DNA of 64,000 nucleotides from UBA9655 sp964597045 (lineage in GTDB: Bacteria; Pseudomonadota; Alphaproteobacteria; UBA9655), in NCBI GenBank assembly GCA_964597045.1, contig CAZQWE010000002.1, positions 186,001-250,000 on the forward strand, in the 5' to 3' direction. Each line of letters opens with the position of its first letter. Within the stretch, counting starts at the first letter, position 1. Below, piece by piece: positions 1 through 9,219 of the stretch. The notes beneath the pieces are model-generated. The model ran no database searches, was not told the DNA's origin, and was given only the letters and a program-made list of their open reading frames with translations. The position numbers and the translations under genes are program-made.

Positions 1-5
1 TCAGC

Positions 6-887
6 ATGGGTGGTGTATCCATTACAATGGGTAAAGTCTCTCTTCTCGCAACTGCGCTCAGCTTAATGATGCTTGGCGCACTAACTTTCGTAGGTGGCTT
101 TTTATTTGGAATTTGGTTCGCAGGGCCTACACCTGCCTACACAGCTTATAATTTTCCAACCGTGCCGCAGATGGTTGTTGCTCCGACGCAACCGCAAACC
201 GTGCAACAAGCCCCTGTTCAAGGTCAACCCGTCGCTCAAACGGTTAGAAGCGGAGCTGATGCAATTGGGTTCGGGCAAATTGCCTCAAGTCAAGCAAGAA
301 ATATAACTCAATCAACTATCACGGGCGTAACTGTTCCAGGAGTTCCTAGCTTTTTAACACCTCTTGTGACATCAACTCAATATGCAATTGGCCAGCAACT
401 TGGATACAAAGCACAACAGCAGGTTGGTCAAACTATGAGTCAGCCAGCTGCACCTGTAGCTCAACAACCTCAAGCTCAACCCCAGATGCAAATGCAACCT
501 CAGCCACAACAGCAGCCCCAATATCAACCTCAACCAACGGCTCAACCGCAAATGCAAGCGCCTGCACAGCCTCAAGGAATGCCTCTTCCCCAAGCTCCCG
601 CTCCCGTACCAGGAGCCAAAGCAGGTCAGGATGAATTTACAATCCAAGTTGGGGTATTTGCTACCTCTGAAAATGCTCAATCATTAGTGGATCAATTAAA
701 AGGTATGAACCATCCCTCACTAATTGTAGAAGGGAAGTCACAAGAGGGAACGCCACTCTATTATGTTCAAAGTGGCATGTATAAAGATTACACGACCGCA
801 ACTCAAGCAGCATCTCAATTTGCATCTCAAAACATGCCAGGTGCTCTTATTGTTAAGGTTTCCCAAAGTCAAAAGGGTGCTTCATGA
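6..887 (+). CDS. SPOR-domain membrane protein at head of the visible T6SS operon
   Basis: The 293-aa reading has a transmembrane segment at about residues 11-38, a long Gln/Pro-rich linker (about 60-205) and a C-terminal SPOR domain (about 209-287). SPOR domains bind denuded septal peptidoglycan, so the protein probably spans the periplasm from an inner-membrane anchor to the cell wall. It overlaps the next gene by 4 bp (ATGA) and is co-directional with tssJ/K/L/M/A, which suggests a wall-anchoring or positioning role for the secretion apparatus. That role is inferred. The window begins only 5 bases upstream and the frame is open there, so the true start may lie outside. An internal ATG at 27 is another option. 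SPOR proteins are not canonical T6SS parts. Confidence 0.75.
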   Translation: MGGVSITMGKVSLLATALSLMMLGALTFVGGFLFGIWFAGPTPAYTAYNFPTVPQMVVAPTQPQTVQQAPVQGQPVAQTVRSGADAIGFGQIASSQARNITQSTITGVTVPGVPSFLTPLVTSTQYAIGQQLGYKAQQQVGQTMSQPAAPVAQQPQAQPQMQMQPQPQQQPQYQPQPTAQPQMQAPAQPQGMPLPQAPAPVPGAKAGQDEFTIQVGVFATSENAQSLVDQLKGMNHPSLIVEGKSQEGTPLYYVQSGMYKDYTTATQAASQFASQNMPGALIVKVSQSQKGAS

Positions 888-1627
888 AGCTATACAAACA
901 ATTCATTGGGATAAACAAAAAGTTACTTCAACCTGTTCTTGCCTCCCTCATTCTTGTTGCATGTTCAGGAGAGCCAAGACCTGATCTCTCCATAGACTCA
1001 GTCTCTATTTATGCTGATCCAGACGCTAATCAGAATTCGGCGATCGCAGTTGATCTTGTTCTTGTTTATGACTTAGAGCTTGTAAATACCCTCGCTAAGT
1101 TATCAGCATCAAAGTACTTTTCAATGTCTAAGCAGTTATTACTTGATAATCCAACAATGCTTGATATTTGGCATTGGGAACTCGTCCCTGGTCAAATCGT
1201 GGATAATTTCACACCTGACCAAGAGGATGGCGATGCTTTTGCTGCCTTCGTTTTTGCTAATTATATAACGGACGGAGACCATAGAGTTAAGGTGGCACCT
1301 GATGGGGTCATCAAAATTATTCTCATGAAAGATGATCTTAAAAATTATGCTGTCTTTAATGCAACAGATCCTAAGGTTGGGAAAACTGTTACGGATAAGC
1401 CAAACCCATGGGTAGCCGGAGAGGGAGAAGACTCATTTGCAAAAATGAAAAAAGGACCCGTTACAGCCCCGAGCAAACCCTGCAAGAAAGCGGTTCAACC
1501 TCCCGTATGTTGTCCGCCCCCTCAACCCGTATGTTGTCCACCTCCGGTACAGCCTTGTCCAATTTCAAAACAATCATTAGCACCCTTACCCCTATTAAAA
1601 CCATGTCCCAAGAAGAAATTAAGGTGA
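884..1627 (+). CDS. tssJ: TssJ-like T6SS outer-membrane lipoprotein
   Basis: A 247-aa lipoprotein. A signal peptide ends in a lipobox with Cys27 (sequence LVAC). The folded part (about 35-160) follows the TssJ pattern: a short strand, a VDLVLVYD strand, a helical insertion, then a WELVPGQ loop and terminal strands. TssJ anchors the TssL-TssM membrane complex to the outer membrane. The tail after residue 175 is unusual: Cys/Pro-rich with repeated PVCCPPP motifs. TssJ proteins usually end near 150-180 residues, so this is an extension that could be disulfide-linked. It lies between the SPOR gene (4-bp overlap) and tssK (4-bp gap). The TssJ assignment rests on position plus pattern and is fairly good but not certain. 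Confidence 0.7.
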   Translation: MKLYKQFIGINKKLLQPVLASLILVACSGEPRPDLSIDSVSIYADPDANQNSAIAVDLVLVYDLELVNTLAKLSASKYFSMSKQLLLDNPTMLDIWHWELVPGQIVDNFTPDQEDGDAFAAFVFANYITDGDHRVKVAPDGVIKIILMKDDLKNYAVFNATDPKVGKTVTDKPNPWVAGEGEDSFAKMKKGPVTAPSKPCKKAVQPPVCCPPPQPVCCPPPVQPCPISKQSLAPLPLLKPCPKKKLR

Positions 1628-1631
1628 TCAG

Positions 1632-2984
1632 ATGGCTCAAATAAATACTTATCCAATTCAATGGCATGAAGGCATGTTAATGATGCCCCAACATTTCCAA
1701 GAATCTGATACCCGTCTCGAGAATCTTGTCACATACTTTGTTTCACATGCTGTCCCCTTCTTTTGGGGAACTATTAATATTAAAGTGGATGATGCCTTGT
1801 TAACTTCTGGAGTATTCAGACCACTTGAACTTGAAGCTATTATGCCGGACGGCTTACTTATATCAGGCCTTCCTGAATCTGAAACACCTCTTCAAATTGA
1901 TTTGGAGCCATTTAGAGATAAACTTCAATCAACGCCTCTTTATATTTATCTTTGCGTTCCTCAGCAAAGAGGTGCTGATTTAGATATCGTAGGGGATTTG
2001 CCAAGGTACCAATCAACTCTTTCTAAAAATGTCGTTGATATGAATACAGGAGACCGCGCTATAGATATTCCACGCCTTTCTCCCAATCTTTCTCTACAAG
2101 TTTCAGATACTCCACCCGCTCATTATGTATGTCTACCACTGGCACAAGTGACTTGTAATGCCAAGAGCTACTCACAGACAAATTATATTCCGCCACAATT
2201 ACAAGTTCCTACAACCTCATCCCTTGGAGATTTGTGCAACCAGCTCACCTTCCGTCTGAGACAGAAGCTTGCCTATTTGCAGCAGAAAGTTCAATCCGTC
2301 GAGAAGAGAGCAACGCGGGATCCTTTTTTTGAAGAAATCGAAGAGATAAGATTAAAGTTAATCGCCGGTCTTATCCCCTTCGAAACAGTTCTTTCTATTG
2401 GCAAAGCCCATCCGTTTAGCATTTACCTTGAACTTTGCAGCCTGGCGGGGCTCATTTCCGGCGTAAAGTATGGGGAAATTCCCCCTCCCTTTGATGCCTA
2501 CGATCATGATGATTTGAATCAAACCTTTAAGCAAGTCATAGTCTATATAGATAAAGTTTTATCTGAGATTGAAGAGAGTTACACAGTCATTCCTTTCATA
2601 CTCACTGAACGTGTCTTTACGTTGCAACTTCAATCTTCCTGGGTTAGTGATCGATTGGTGCTGGGAGCAAGGGCACAACCGAGCATGTCTGAAAGTGATC
2701 TCCTTGCTTGGATCAAGAACTGCGTCATTGTAACAAGTGAGTTTATTGGTCTCGCAAAGGATAACAGAGTTCTCGGAGTCCCGCGAAAAATCGTTTCAGA
2801 AATTCCAGAAATGAATTTAGTTCCCTCACGGGGAGTTCAATTGTTTGTCATTGATGTGAATCCACAATACATAGATCCCAAAGGGGTTCTCTGCTTATTT
2901 AACGTATCAGACAATGAGCTGAATCGCCCAACTGAAATTGTGCTTTATAATTCAAATAAAGCCAGTTCAAGAAAGGGGAGTTAA
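1632..2984 (+). CDS. tssK: T6SS baseplate adaptor TssK
   Basis: The 450-aa length is normal for TssK. The N terminus carries the family signature (PIQWHEGMLMMPQHFQ, residues 8-23), followed by the shell, helical stalk (about 215-330) and C-terminal domain that contacts TssL/TssM. TssK trimers link the cytoplasmic baseplate wedges to the membrane complex. The start ATG is preceded by GGTGATCAG, a usable ribosome site. The gene follows the TssJ-like gene by 4 bp. A 110-bp gap before the likely start of tssL is the only real break in this operon. Confidence 0.95.
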   Translation: MAQINTYPIQWHEGMLMMPQHFQESDTRLENLVTYFVSHAVPFFWGTINIKVDDALLTSGVFRPLELEAIMPDGLLISGLPESETPLQIDLEPFRDKLQSTPLYIYLCVPQQRGADLDIVGDLPRYQSTLSKNVVDMNTGDRAIDIPRLSPNLSLQVSDTPPAHYVCLPLAQVTCNAKSYSQTNYIPPQLQVPTTSSLGDLCNQLTFRLRQKLAYLQQKVQSVEKRATRDPFFEEIEEIRLKLIAGLIPFETVLSIGKAHPFSIYLELCSLAGLISGVKYGEIPPPFDAYDHDDLNQTFKQVIVYIDKVLSEIEESYTVIPFILTERVFTLQLQSSWVSDRLVLGARAQPSMSESDLLAWIKNCVIVTSEFIGLAKDNRVLGVPRKIVSEIPEMNLVPSRGVQLFVIDVNPQYIDPKGVLCLFNVSDNELNRPTEIVLYNSNKASSRKGS

Positions 2985-3094
2985 CCATTTATTAACTAAA
3001 TTACGTATAAAATTTTAGAGATTTGTATACAATAAAATAATAATGAAAAACTGTTTTGCATGACAGTTTAGAACTAAAAAAGGAAAGAGAATCG

Positions 3095-3874
3095 GTGGCC
3101 CGATTTAACAGAGATAACGAGCGTACTACTTTTATTGTGGAATGCTTTGAAGAATTTTACAGGGAAGTACTTAAGTACAAACAACTTGTGTATTCAAGAG
3201 CTTGGGAAAAAGCGAGTGAGGACTCGAGTTCATCACCAGAAGCCATTGCTGAATATATCATTTCAAATTTACAAAACTATTTAGAGCAACAAGCTAAAAC
3301 TGTCTCTTATGGTGGTGATAGCTTTGCTGAAAACTATTATGATGAAGCCCAATTCATTATGGTTGCCCTTGCTGATGAGGTTTTTCTCTCAATTGATTGG
3401 CCAGGCCGCAAATATTGGGAAACCAACTTGCTTGAACAGCGTTTATATAATTCTCATAGCGCAGGACAAACATTTTTCGACGCGCTTGATGAACTCTTAG
3501 AAGCCCAAAACCCCATCAGGATTGATATTGCGAGCTTATACTTGAGTGCCTTAGGTTTAGATTTCCAAGGAAAATATCGTCATTTTAGTGATGAGGGTGC
3601 TTTGGAGTCCTATCGTAAAAGATTATTCTCCTTTATTAATCGGAGAGAACCCTATTTATTTAAAGTAAAAACCACCCTATTTCCTGAAGCCTATTCTCAT
3701 ACGCTCGAAGGAAGTGGAACTAAAGAATTACCCAATTTACGTAATTGGTACTATGTATTTGCTGGTTTAGCTCTCACCTACTTACTTATTTCATATATAA
3801 TTTGGTATAGTGCAACATGGGATATTTCGAGGATATTAAACCGAATCATTAGCTATAACACAGGTGGCATCTAG
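3095..3874 (+). CDS. tssL: T6SS inner-membrane protein TssL (DotU family)
   Basis: DotU/TssL-type protein: a cytoplasmic helical domain followed by a single C-terminal membrane anchor (about 25 hydrophobic residues beginning YYVFAGLALTYL). It partners TssM and TssK in the membrane complex. The open frame extends to a TTG at 3056, but that codon has no ribosome site. I chose the GTG at 3095 because AGGAAAGAGA lies at 3081-3090, about 5 nt upstream of it. This gives 259 aa, in the usual range for short TssL proteins without a peptidoglycan-binding tail. If TTG 3056 is used, the protein gains 13 residues. tssM starts 8 bp downstream. Confidence 0.88.
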   Translation: MARFNRDNERTTFIVECFEEFYREVLKYKQLVYSRAWEKASEDSSSSPEAIAEYIISNLQNYLEQQAKTVSYGGDSFAENYYDEAQFIMVALADEVFLSIDWPGRKYWETNLLEQRLYNSHSAGQTFFDALDELLEAQNPIRIDIASLYLSALGLDFQGKYRHFSDEGALESYRKRLFSFINRREPYLFKVKTTLFPEAYSHTLEGSGTKELPNLRNWYYVFAGLALTYLLISYIIWYSATWDISRILNRIISYNTGGI

Positions 3875-3882
3875 AGGAAATC

Positions 3883-6800
3883 ATGATAAGCGATAATTTA
3901 ACACGACTTACTTATTTATTTCCTTGGAGTATCATATTCGCGCTTCTGCTTGCCGCGTTATTTGCCTTTATTGGCATACTTATTTTTAGGCGTTCTATAA
4001 AAAAAGCAGAAGAGGGTCCCAAACCTGTAACCCCAAACCCCTTCTTTGAAAAATCAAAAATATTATTAGCCCGATATGGTTATGCTGCAACTGATCAATT
4101 ATCGATATCTTTTACGAAAGCTCTAAAGCTTTTACATAATTATATTGGTGGTTCTGAGTTCCGTTACCAACTCCCTTGGGTGGTGATGTTAGGTGCGAGC
4201 AGTTCTGGCAAAAGTACCCTTTTAGATAATCTTGAAGTTGATCGTCCTATTGGACGCCCTCTTTTTACAGCTGAAGGTGAAGATAAGCCCCTTTGTGATT
4301 GGGCATTTTTTGATCATGGAGTTGTTCTTGATGTCAATGGCAAGCTCGTTATTGATGCCAATCAAGCAAGATCCGACGAGGCTCTCTGGGATTTATTTCT
4401 TAATCTTCTTACAAGTCATCGACCGAAACGACCTGTTGACGGTGTTGTTATTAACATCCCTGTAACAGAGTTAATTGGTAAAGAAGCCTTATCCCATGAA
4501 GACATCTTGATTCGTGCTGATTATATTTATGAAAAACTTTGGCAAATGCAAAAAACAACAGGTTTAAGAATTCCTGTTTACTTTGTAATTACAAAATCTG
4601 ACCTCATCCCAGGTTTTGAGAGTTTTTGTAAGTCCATCCCAAACAATAATAAAACGAATATTTTTGGTTGGTCTAATGATAAATCAATTGATACTGTCTA
4701 TGTGACGGATTGGGTTGATGAAGCCTTTTTTACGATCAATGAAGCGCTTTATGTGGCTCAGGAAGAGATTTATGCAGAGAGTAAAAACATTGATGGACGG
4801 GATGGAGTCTTCTTATTTCCCATGGCCTTAAATAAGGTCAGAAGTGGTATAAAGACATATGCAAATCACATCTTTAAACCTTCTGGATATCATGAGTCCT
4901 TTTTCTTCAGAGGCATCTACTTTGTTGGAGATAGCCATATAGAAAGATCAAGAGCGAAATCTCAAGGGATTTCGCGGTTAGCCGTATCAAAGGAAACTCG
5001 GTCCGATTCTAAAAGTAAGAACATCTATTTTATAAGAGATTTATTTGAAAAGAAAATTTTCAGAGAAATAGGTTTAGCAAGACCCGTATCAAGAGTTCTT
5101 TTAGGCAATACTAATTCTCTAAGACTGTTGAAAATTGGAGTCGTTATTGTTTCCATTTTGGGAACTCTTGAGTTATTAATTTCCAACTCAAAATTAAATA
5201 CAGCCAAAGTCAATCTAACACCCGTTCTTAAACAAGTTGAACTCTCCCTTGAGAAGATTCGCGGGCAGAGCGACTCGGCAAGTAACAATCGAACATTTTT
5301 TTATGATCAGGCTCAAATGCTTTTGAATACAATGGCGCAAGTAAGAGCAAACTCTCTGTCCGCACCCTTTATTCCTGCTTCTTGGTTTTCGAATATAAAT
5401 AGCAAAATAAGCTTCGTCATGGGACTTGCCTATGACCAAGTTATACTTAAATCCATGTCAAGCCAATTAGCCTATAAAGCGCAGCAACTCGTCGATATCA
5501 ACACGGTCCTTCCCGTAGCACAGCAGCCTGGGAATGGCATTGACCCTCTTCAAACTACAGAATTTTACCAACTGCAAAAGTATGTGCTTTCTATGAGAGA
5601 ACTCGAACTTGCAACCAATAAATTCAATGAATTAGGGCTTGCTTCCAATTTGAAAGATGTCGCTGATATCATTAAATATCTTTTTGAATTTGACATGCCA
5701 GCTGAATTCCTTACCCATGATCTCTATTTTAAGGATGCTCTCGCTAAATCCCATAATAAGCTCTTTGATCTTGAGTCCTATAGAGAGGATGCATCAATTA
5801 AGCTGAATAAGTTATTTGATCAATTTGAAAATGCTGTTTTTGACCCTGTAAGGATGATTCCAGGCCTTGGATTCCTCATGACAAGTATTAATGCTATTTC
5901 AGGCTCCAATTACGGCACAGGAGGAGAAAGTCAAGCAGCTAATGATGTTGACAGCCTCCATCAAGTTTATCAAAGCCTTCAAGACACAAATAATTCTATA
6001 GCTAACCCAGGATTTAGTTGGTTAAACTATGATTATTTTAGTCCGGGCCCCCAATATGAATACGTTATGGGACAAATTTTTGAGTCAACAGTTTTTTCCG
6101 TATCAACATCAGCAGAACTTAAAACTGAAATTGATCAAAATTTTATCGGTTTCAGAAAGAAACTTGCTGAATACAAATCGAGCCTCATTGATGGTGGGAA
6201 TCTGTTTGATGTAGAAAATGGATTAGCCTTAGCTAGACCCTCACTCGGTTCACTTCGTTTACAACAAAACTTAGCCCTCTTCTTCTCCGAACCATTTATG
6301 GCTCGCGCTGAAGATCGCACAATTGTTGTCTCCATCCCCTTAGGATCTACACTCCTTTGGGATACCCTTCGACTACAACAAAGTGTTTCTTTAATTAGTT
6401 CTTATAACGATTTTATTAATTCACGACTTTTAGGGCTTCCTAAGAATCTTCAACCCATGCTTCAAAAAGTAGCCCGAGAGAGTCTCGCTAGAAATCTCGT
6501 ACAACAGATTGCCAACGCTCAAGTTTTAAGCACGGTGAACTTTAGAGAAAATAGCTTTGCACCTGAAGATGCTTTACTTACGCAAATTCAAAACTACCGT
6601 TCATCTGCACCCTTCCTTCAGCAAATTTTATTCTCATTAAATGCGAATAACATTAACGCAGCCTTTAGTACATTGAAGCAACTTCTTACTAATGAAAACT
6701 ATAGTCTTTTAACGAAGCTTGATGGTATTTTAAGTGAAGAAGGACCGTATGCCATTAAAATGGATTCTTTCGAGTGGTGGAAGGGCAATAATATGGCAGC

Positions 6801-8079
6801 TCTTGAAGCGTATGGAGCAAATACTCTAGCTGAACTAAAGAATTATCTTGATCTTCAAAGAGATCGTATTGCCTATCTTGCCCAAGAGTTTGCAGAACCG
6901 GTTGTTTCCTTCTTGGAACTCATTAACTCAGAGGGTATGCATGCTGATCTTCCTCTCATGAACAAATGGGCGGGTATCATCAATGAGCTGAATGGCTATA
7001 AACGCAAAGCGCCAGGAAATGGTCTCACTGAACTTGAATCATATATTTTGAAACCTCTTAATGAAGTAACACTTGACACCTGTGATAAGTATACCAAGCT
7101 GTATAACAATTACACATTAAAAGGCGATTATTTCGTTAATGTGCTTGTTGACTTGGAAGATAAACTCCATAAGCAGTGTGCAAACCTTTCAGGGTTTGTT
7201 TCAGTCGATAACTATACTCAACTGGCTAATTTCTTTAATGCAAACTTAGCAGGGCGTTTCCCCTTTACAGAGGAAGTCAAAGGGCAAGCAGATGCTTCTC
7301 CTGAGGACATAAGAACATTCTTCCAAATGATGGATTCTCAAGCCGCTGGAATAAAAGCCACCTTAAAGCAAGCCAAAGATTTAGGACCAGCCGGTAAAAA
7401 GGCTTTTGTCTTTATTGAGCAAATGGAAGGTGTCCGGAAATTCTTTGGTGGATTCTTGGTTCCAGATTCCTTGTTACCTTACCCTTCTTACACCTTTGAT
7501 GTGGCTTTTAGGGTCAATAAACAAAGAGAAGTCAGAGGAAACGAAGTTCTTGATTGGCAAGTTACATCCGGTGGAACTACTTTTAATATGCGTTCGCCTT
7601 CTCATAAATGTGGATGGAAGGTTGGTAACCCTGTTAAAGTAACTTTTAGATGGGCGGCTAACAGTCCACTCCAACCCCTTGTTACTGAAGGTTCCTCAGG
7701 ATTATCTGTTGATGGTGAATATGCTAGCTATTCGTATGGTGGAACATGGGGACTTATTCGTCTCTTAAGAGAGCATCAAGCTAAGACTTGTGATTTTGAT
7801 AACTTAAATGATGATCAGCCAACGACTCTTCGTTTCAATATCCCTTTAACAAATGTAATGTCTGGTACTGGTCTGTCAAATACAGACCCACTAAAAGCTA
7901 CAGTCTTTCTCAGATTTGTAACATCACCCGTGCCTAATCCAAAACCAAAGAAGGGTGAAGCTCCTAAAGAGGAAGAAGAATCCAAAGAAGGTGATCAAAC
8001 AAAAATCAAAGTCGGCGAACCTGTTGCCCTACCCTTCTTCCCGTTCAATGCCCCTAATATCAAAGGAGCGGCGATGTAA
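3883..8079 (+). CDS. tssM: T6SS inner-membrane protein TssM (IcmF family)
   Basis: 1398 aa, longer than typical TssM (about 1100-1200). A transmembrane segment lies at about 14-35 and another near 410-430; the usual third helix is not obvious. Between them is a cytoplasmic GTPase-like domain with Walker A GASSSGKS at 104-111, shifted from the common G-x-P-G-x-G-K-T form but keeping the key GK[ST]. The large periplasmic part follows, and the conserved C-terminal beta domain that meets TssJ is at about 1180-1350. A Lys/Glu-rich stretch (about 1350-1375) sits near the C terminus. AGGAAATC precedes the ATG. The stop overlaps the tssA start by 1 bp. TssM spans the periplasm and joins TssL to TssJ. 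Confidence 0.95.
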   Translation: MISDNLTRLTYLFPWSIIFALLLAALFAFIGILIFRRSIKKAEEGPKPVTPNPFFEKSKILLARYGYAATDQLSISFTKALKLLHNYIGGSEFRYQLPWVVMLGASSSGKSTLLDNLEVDRPIGRPLFTAEGEDKPLCDWAFFDHGVVLDVNGKLVIDANQARSDEALWDLFLNLLTSHRPKRPVDGVVINIPVTELIGKEALSHEDILIRADYIYEKLWQMQKTTGLRIPVYFVITKSDLIPGFESFCKSIPNNNKTNIFGWSNDKSIDTVYVTDWVDEAFFTINEALYVAQEEIYAESKNIDGRDGVFLFPMALNKVRSGIKTYANHIFKPSGYHESFFFRGIYFVGDSHIERSRAKSQGISRLAVSKETRSDSKSKNIYFIRDLFEKKIFREIGLARPVSRVLLGNTNSLRLLKIGVVIVSILGTLELLISNSKLNTAKVNLTPVLKQVELSLEKIRGQSDSASNNRTFFYDQAQMLLNTMAQVRANSLSAPFIPASWFSNINSKISFVMGLAYDQVILKSMSSQLAYKAQQLVDINTVLPVAQQPGNGIDPLQTTEFYQLQKYVLSMRELELATNKFNELGLASNLKDVADIIKYLFEFDMPAEFLTHDLYFKDALAKSHNKLFDLESYREDASIKLNKLFDQFENAVFDPVRMIPGLGFLMTSINAISGSNYGTGGESQAANDVDSLHQVYQSLQDTNNSIANPGFSWLNYDYFSPGPQYEYVMGQIFESTVFSVSTSAELKTEIDQNFIGFRKKLAEYKSSLIDGGNLFDVENGLALARPSLGSLRLQQNLALFFSEPFMARAEDRTIVVSIPLGSTLLWDTLRLQQSVSLISSYNDFINSRLLGLPKNLQPMLQKVARESLARNLVQQIANAQVLSTVNFRENSFAPEDALLTQIQNYRSSAPFLQQILFSLNANNINAAFSTLKQLLTNENYSLLTKLDGILSEEGPYAIKMDSFEWWKGNNMAALEAYGANTLAELKNYLDLQRDRIAYLAQEFAEPVVSFLELINSEGMHADLPLMNKWAGIINELNGYKRKAPGNGLTELESYILKPLNEVTLDTCDKYTKLYNNYTLKGDYFVNVLVDLEDKLHKQCANLSGFVSVDNYTQLANFFNANLAGRFPFTEEVKGQADASPEDIRTFFQMMDSQAAGIKATLKQAKDLGPAGKKAFVFIEQMEGVRKFFGGFLVPDSLLPYPSYTFDVAFRVNKQREVRGNEVLDWQVTSGGTTFNMRSPSHKCGWKVGNPVKVTFRWAANSPLQPLVTEGSSGLSVDGEYASYSYGGTWGLIRLLREHQAKTCDFDNLNDDQPTTLRFNIPLTNVMSGTGLSNTDPLKATVFLRFVTSPVPNPKPKKGEAPKEEEESKEGDQTKIKVGEPVALPFFPFNAPNIKGAAM

Positions 8080-9131
8080 TGGCCTTTAATAACAACCTCT
8101 CCCTCTTCTTTGAATCCATATCAGATAACCCACCTTGTGGACCATCGCTCAGGTATTCAGAAACTTATGATAAAATTAAAAATGCAAGACATGAGGAAGA
8201 TGATCGGCTCGCTCAAGGTATCTGGAAAAGTGAAGTTAAAAAGGCCGATTGGGATATGGTGGACAGACTCTGTCGGGATACTCTTCAAACGAAATCAAAG
8301 GATTTGCAAATTGCCGCATGGCTAACTGAAGCCTGGCTCCACCTTGAAGGAATGGGAGGATTAACCCAAGGGTTAGAGCTCATTCTTGAGCTCACTAAAA
8401 CCTATTGGGATAATATTCACCCTCAGATTGATCAAGGCAGCTTCGATTTGAGAATTGTCCCTTATGAATGGATCAACACGAGACTTAGTGAAGAAATTCA
8501 GTTTGTAAAGATTACCATGCCAGCAGCTCGAACAACCCTTCCCTATCATTTAGTCGACTATAATGACGCCAATCGACATGTTATTTCCGGAAAAAAAGAT
8601 GGTGAACTTCCGACAGGTAAACCTTCGCTTTCTAAAATAACAACAAGCATTGAACAAACTCCAGCTGCTTTCTATCAATCAATAGATGAGAATTGTAAGA
8701 AGGCCTTAGCTTTGATAGAGAACATTGAAGAACTCCTTCATGAAAAACTGGTCGGAGATACCCCTAGTTTTTACCGAATAAAAGAAAAGATAAGCATCGT
8801 TCAACGCTTTGCCCAGCACATTCTTGCTGAAAGAGGTGAAAAAATGGCAGCCCTACACCCCACTCCAGAAGCGCCCACTAAAGAACCAACTTCCAAAAAG
8901 AAAACCCCTGGCCCAATTGACAGTCGTGACCAAGCTTATGCCATGCTTGGTGAAATTGCCTCTTATCTTGAAAAGATTGAACCCCATAGTCCAACCCCCT
9001 ATTTGATTCGTCGCTCCATTACATGGGGTAGCATGACTCTCAGTGAAGTCTTTGCTGATGCCACAGCGAATGGGAAGGACCTATCGCTTATACTTGATAT
9101 TCTGGATGTAAAGAAAGAAAATCAGCACTAA
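8079..9131 (+). CDS. tssA: T6SS protein TssA (ImpA N-terminal domain)
   Basis: 350 aa with an ImpA-type N-terminal domain. The conserved opening has SxxxPCGPSLRY near residues 15-25, then a helical region with WDNIHPQ at about 110, typical of this family. A charged Pro/Lys linker (about 262-285) leads to a C-terminal helical domain (RDQAYAMLGEIASYLEKIEP onward). TssA primes or caps sheath polymerisation at the baseplate. The start ATG overlaps the tssM stop (TAATG). This is the last recognisable T6SS gene. The next gene is 88 bp away and encodes a Sec-exported orphan protein, so the operon probably ends here. Confidence 0.9.
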   Translation: MAFNNNLSLFFESISDNPPCGPSLRYSETYDKIKNARHEEDDRLAQGIWKSEVKKADWDMVDRLCRDTLQTKSKDLQIAAWLTEAWLHLEGMGGLTQGLELILELTKTYWDNIHPQIDQGSFDLRIVPYEWINTRLSEEIQFVKITMPAARTTLPYHLVDYNDANRHVISGKKDGELPTGKPSLSKITTSIEQTPAAFYQSIDENCKKALALIENIEELLHEKLVGDTPSFYRIKEKISIVQRFAQHILAERGEKMAALHPTPEAPTKEPTSKKKTPGPIDSRDQAYAMLGEIASYLEKIEPHSPTPYLIRRSITWGSMTLSEVFADATANGKDLSLILDILDVKKENQH

Positions 9132-9219
9132 GCCTTAAGAATCGTCATTGTGAAGATTGCACTTGTTTTTTAATTATTAGTATTTATATTTATAAATATT
9201 AATTTTTTTGGTGCGCATT

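Noticed and set aside
372..680. 102-codon minus-strand frame rich in Leu/Arg
   Set aside because: It is the antisense shadow of the Gln/Pro linker of the SPOR protein.
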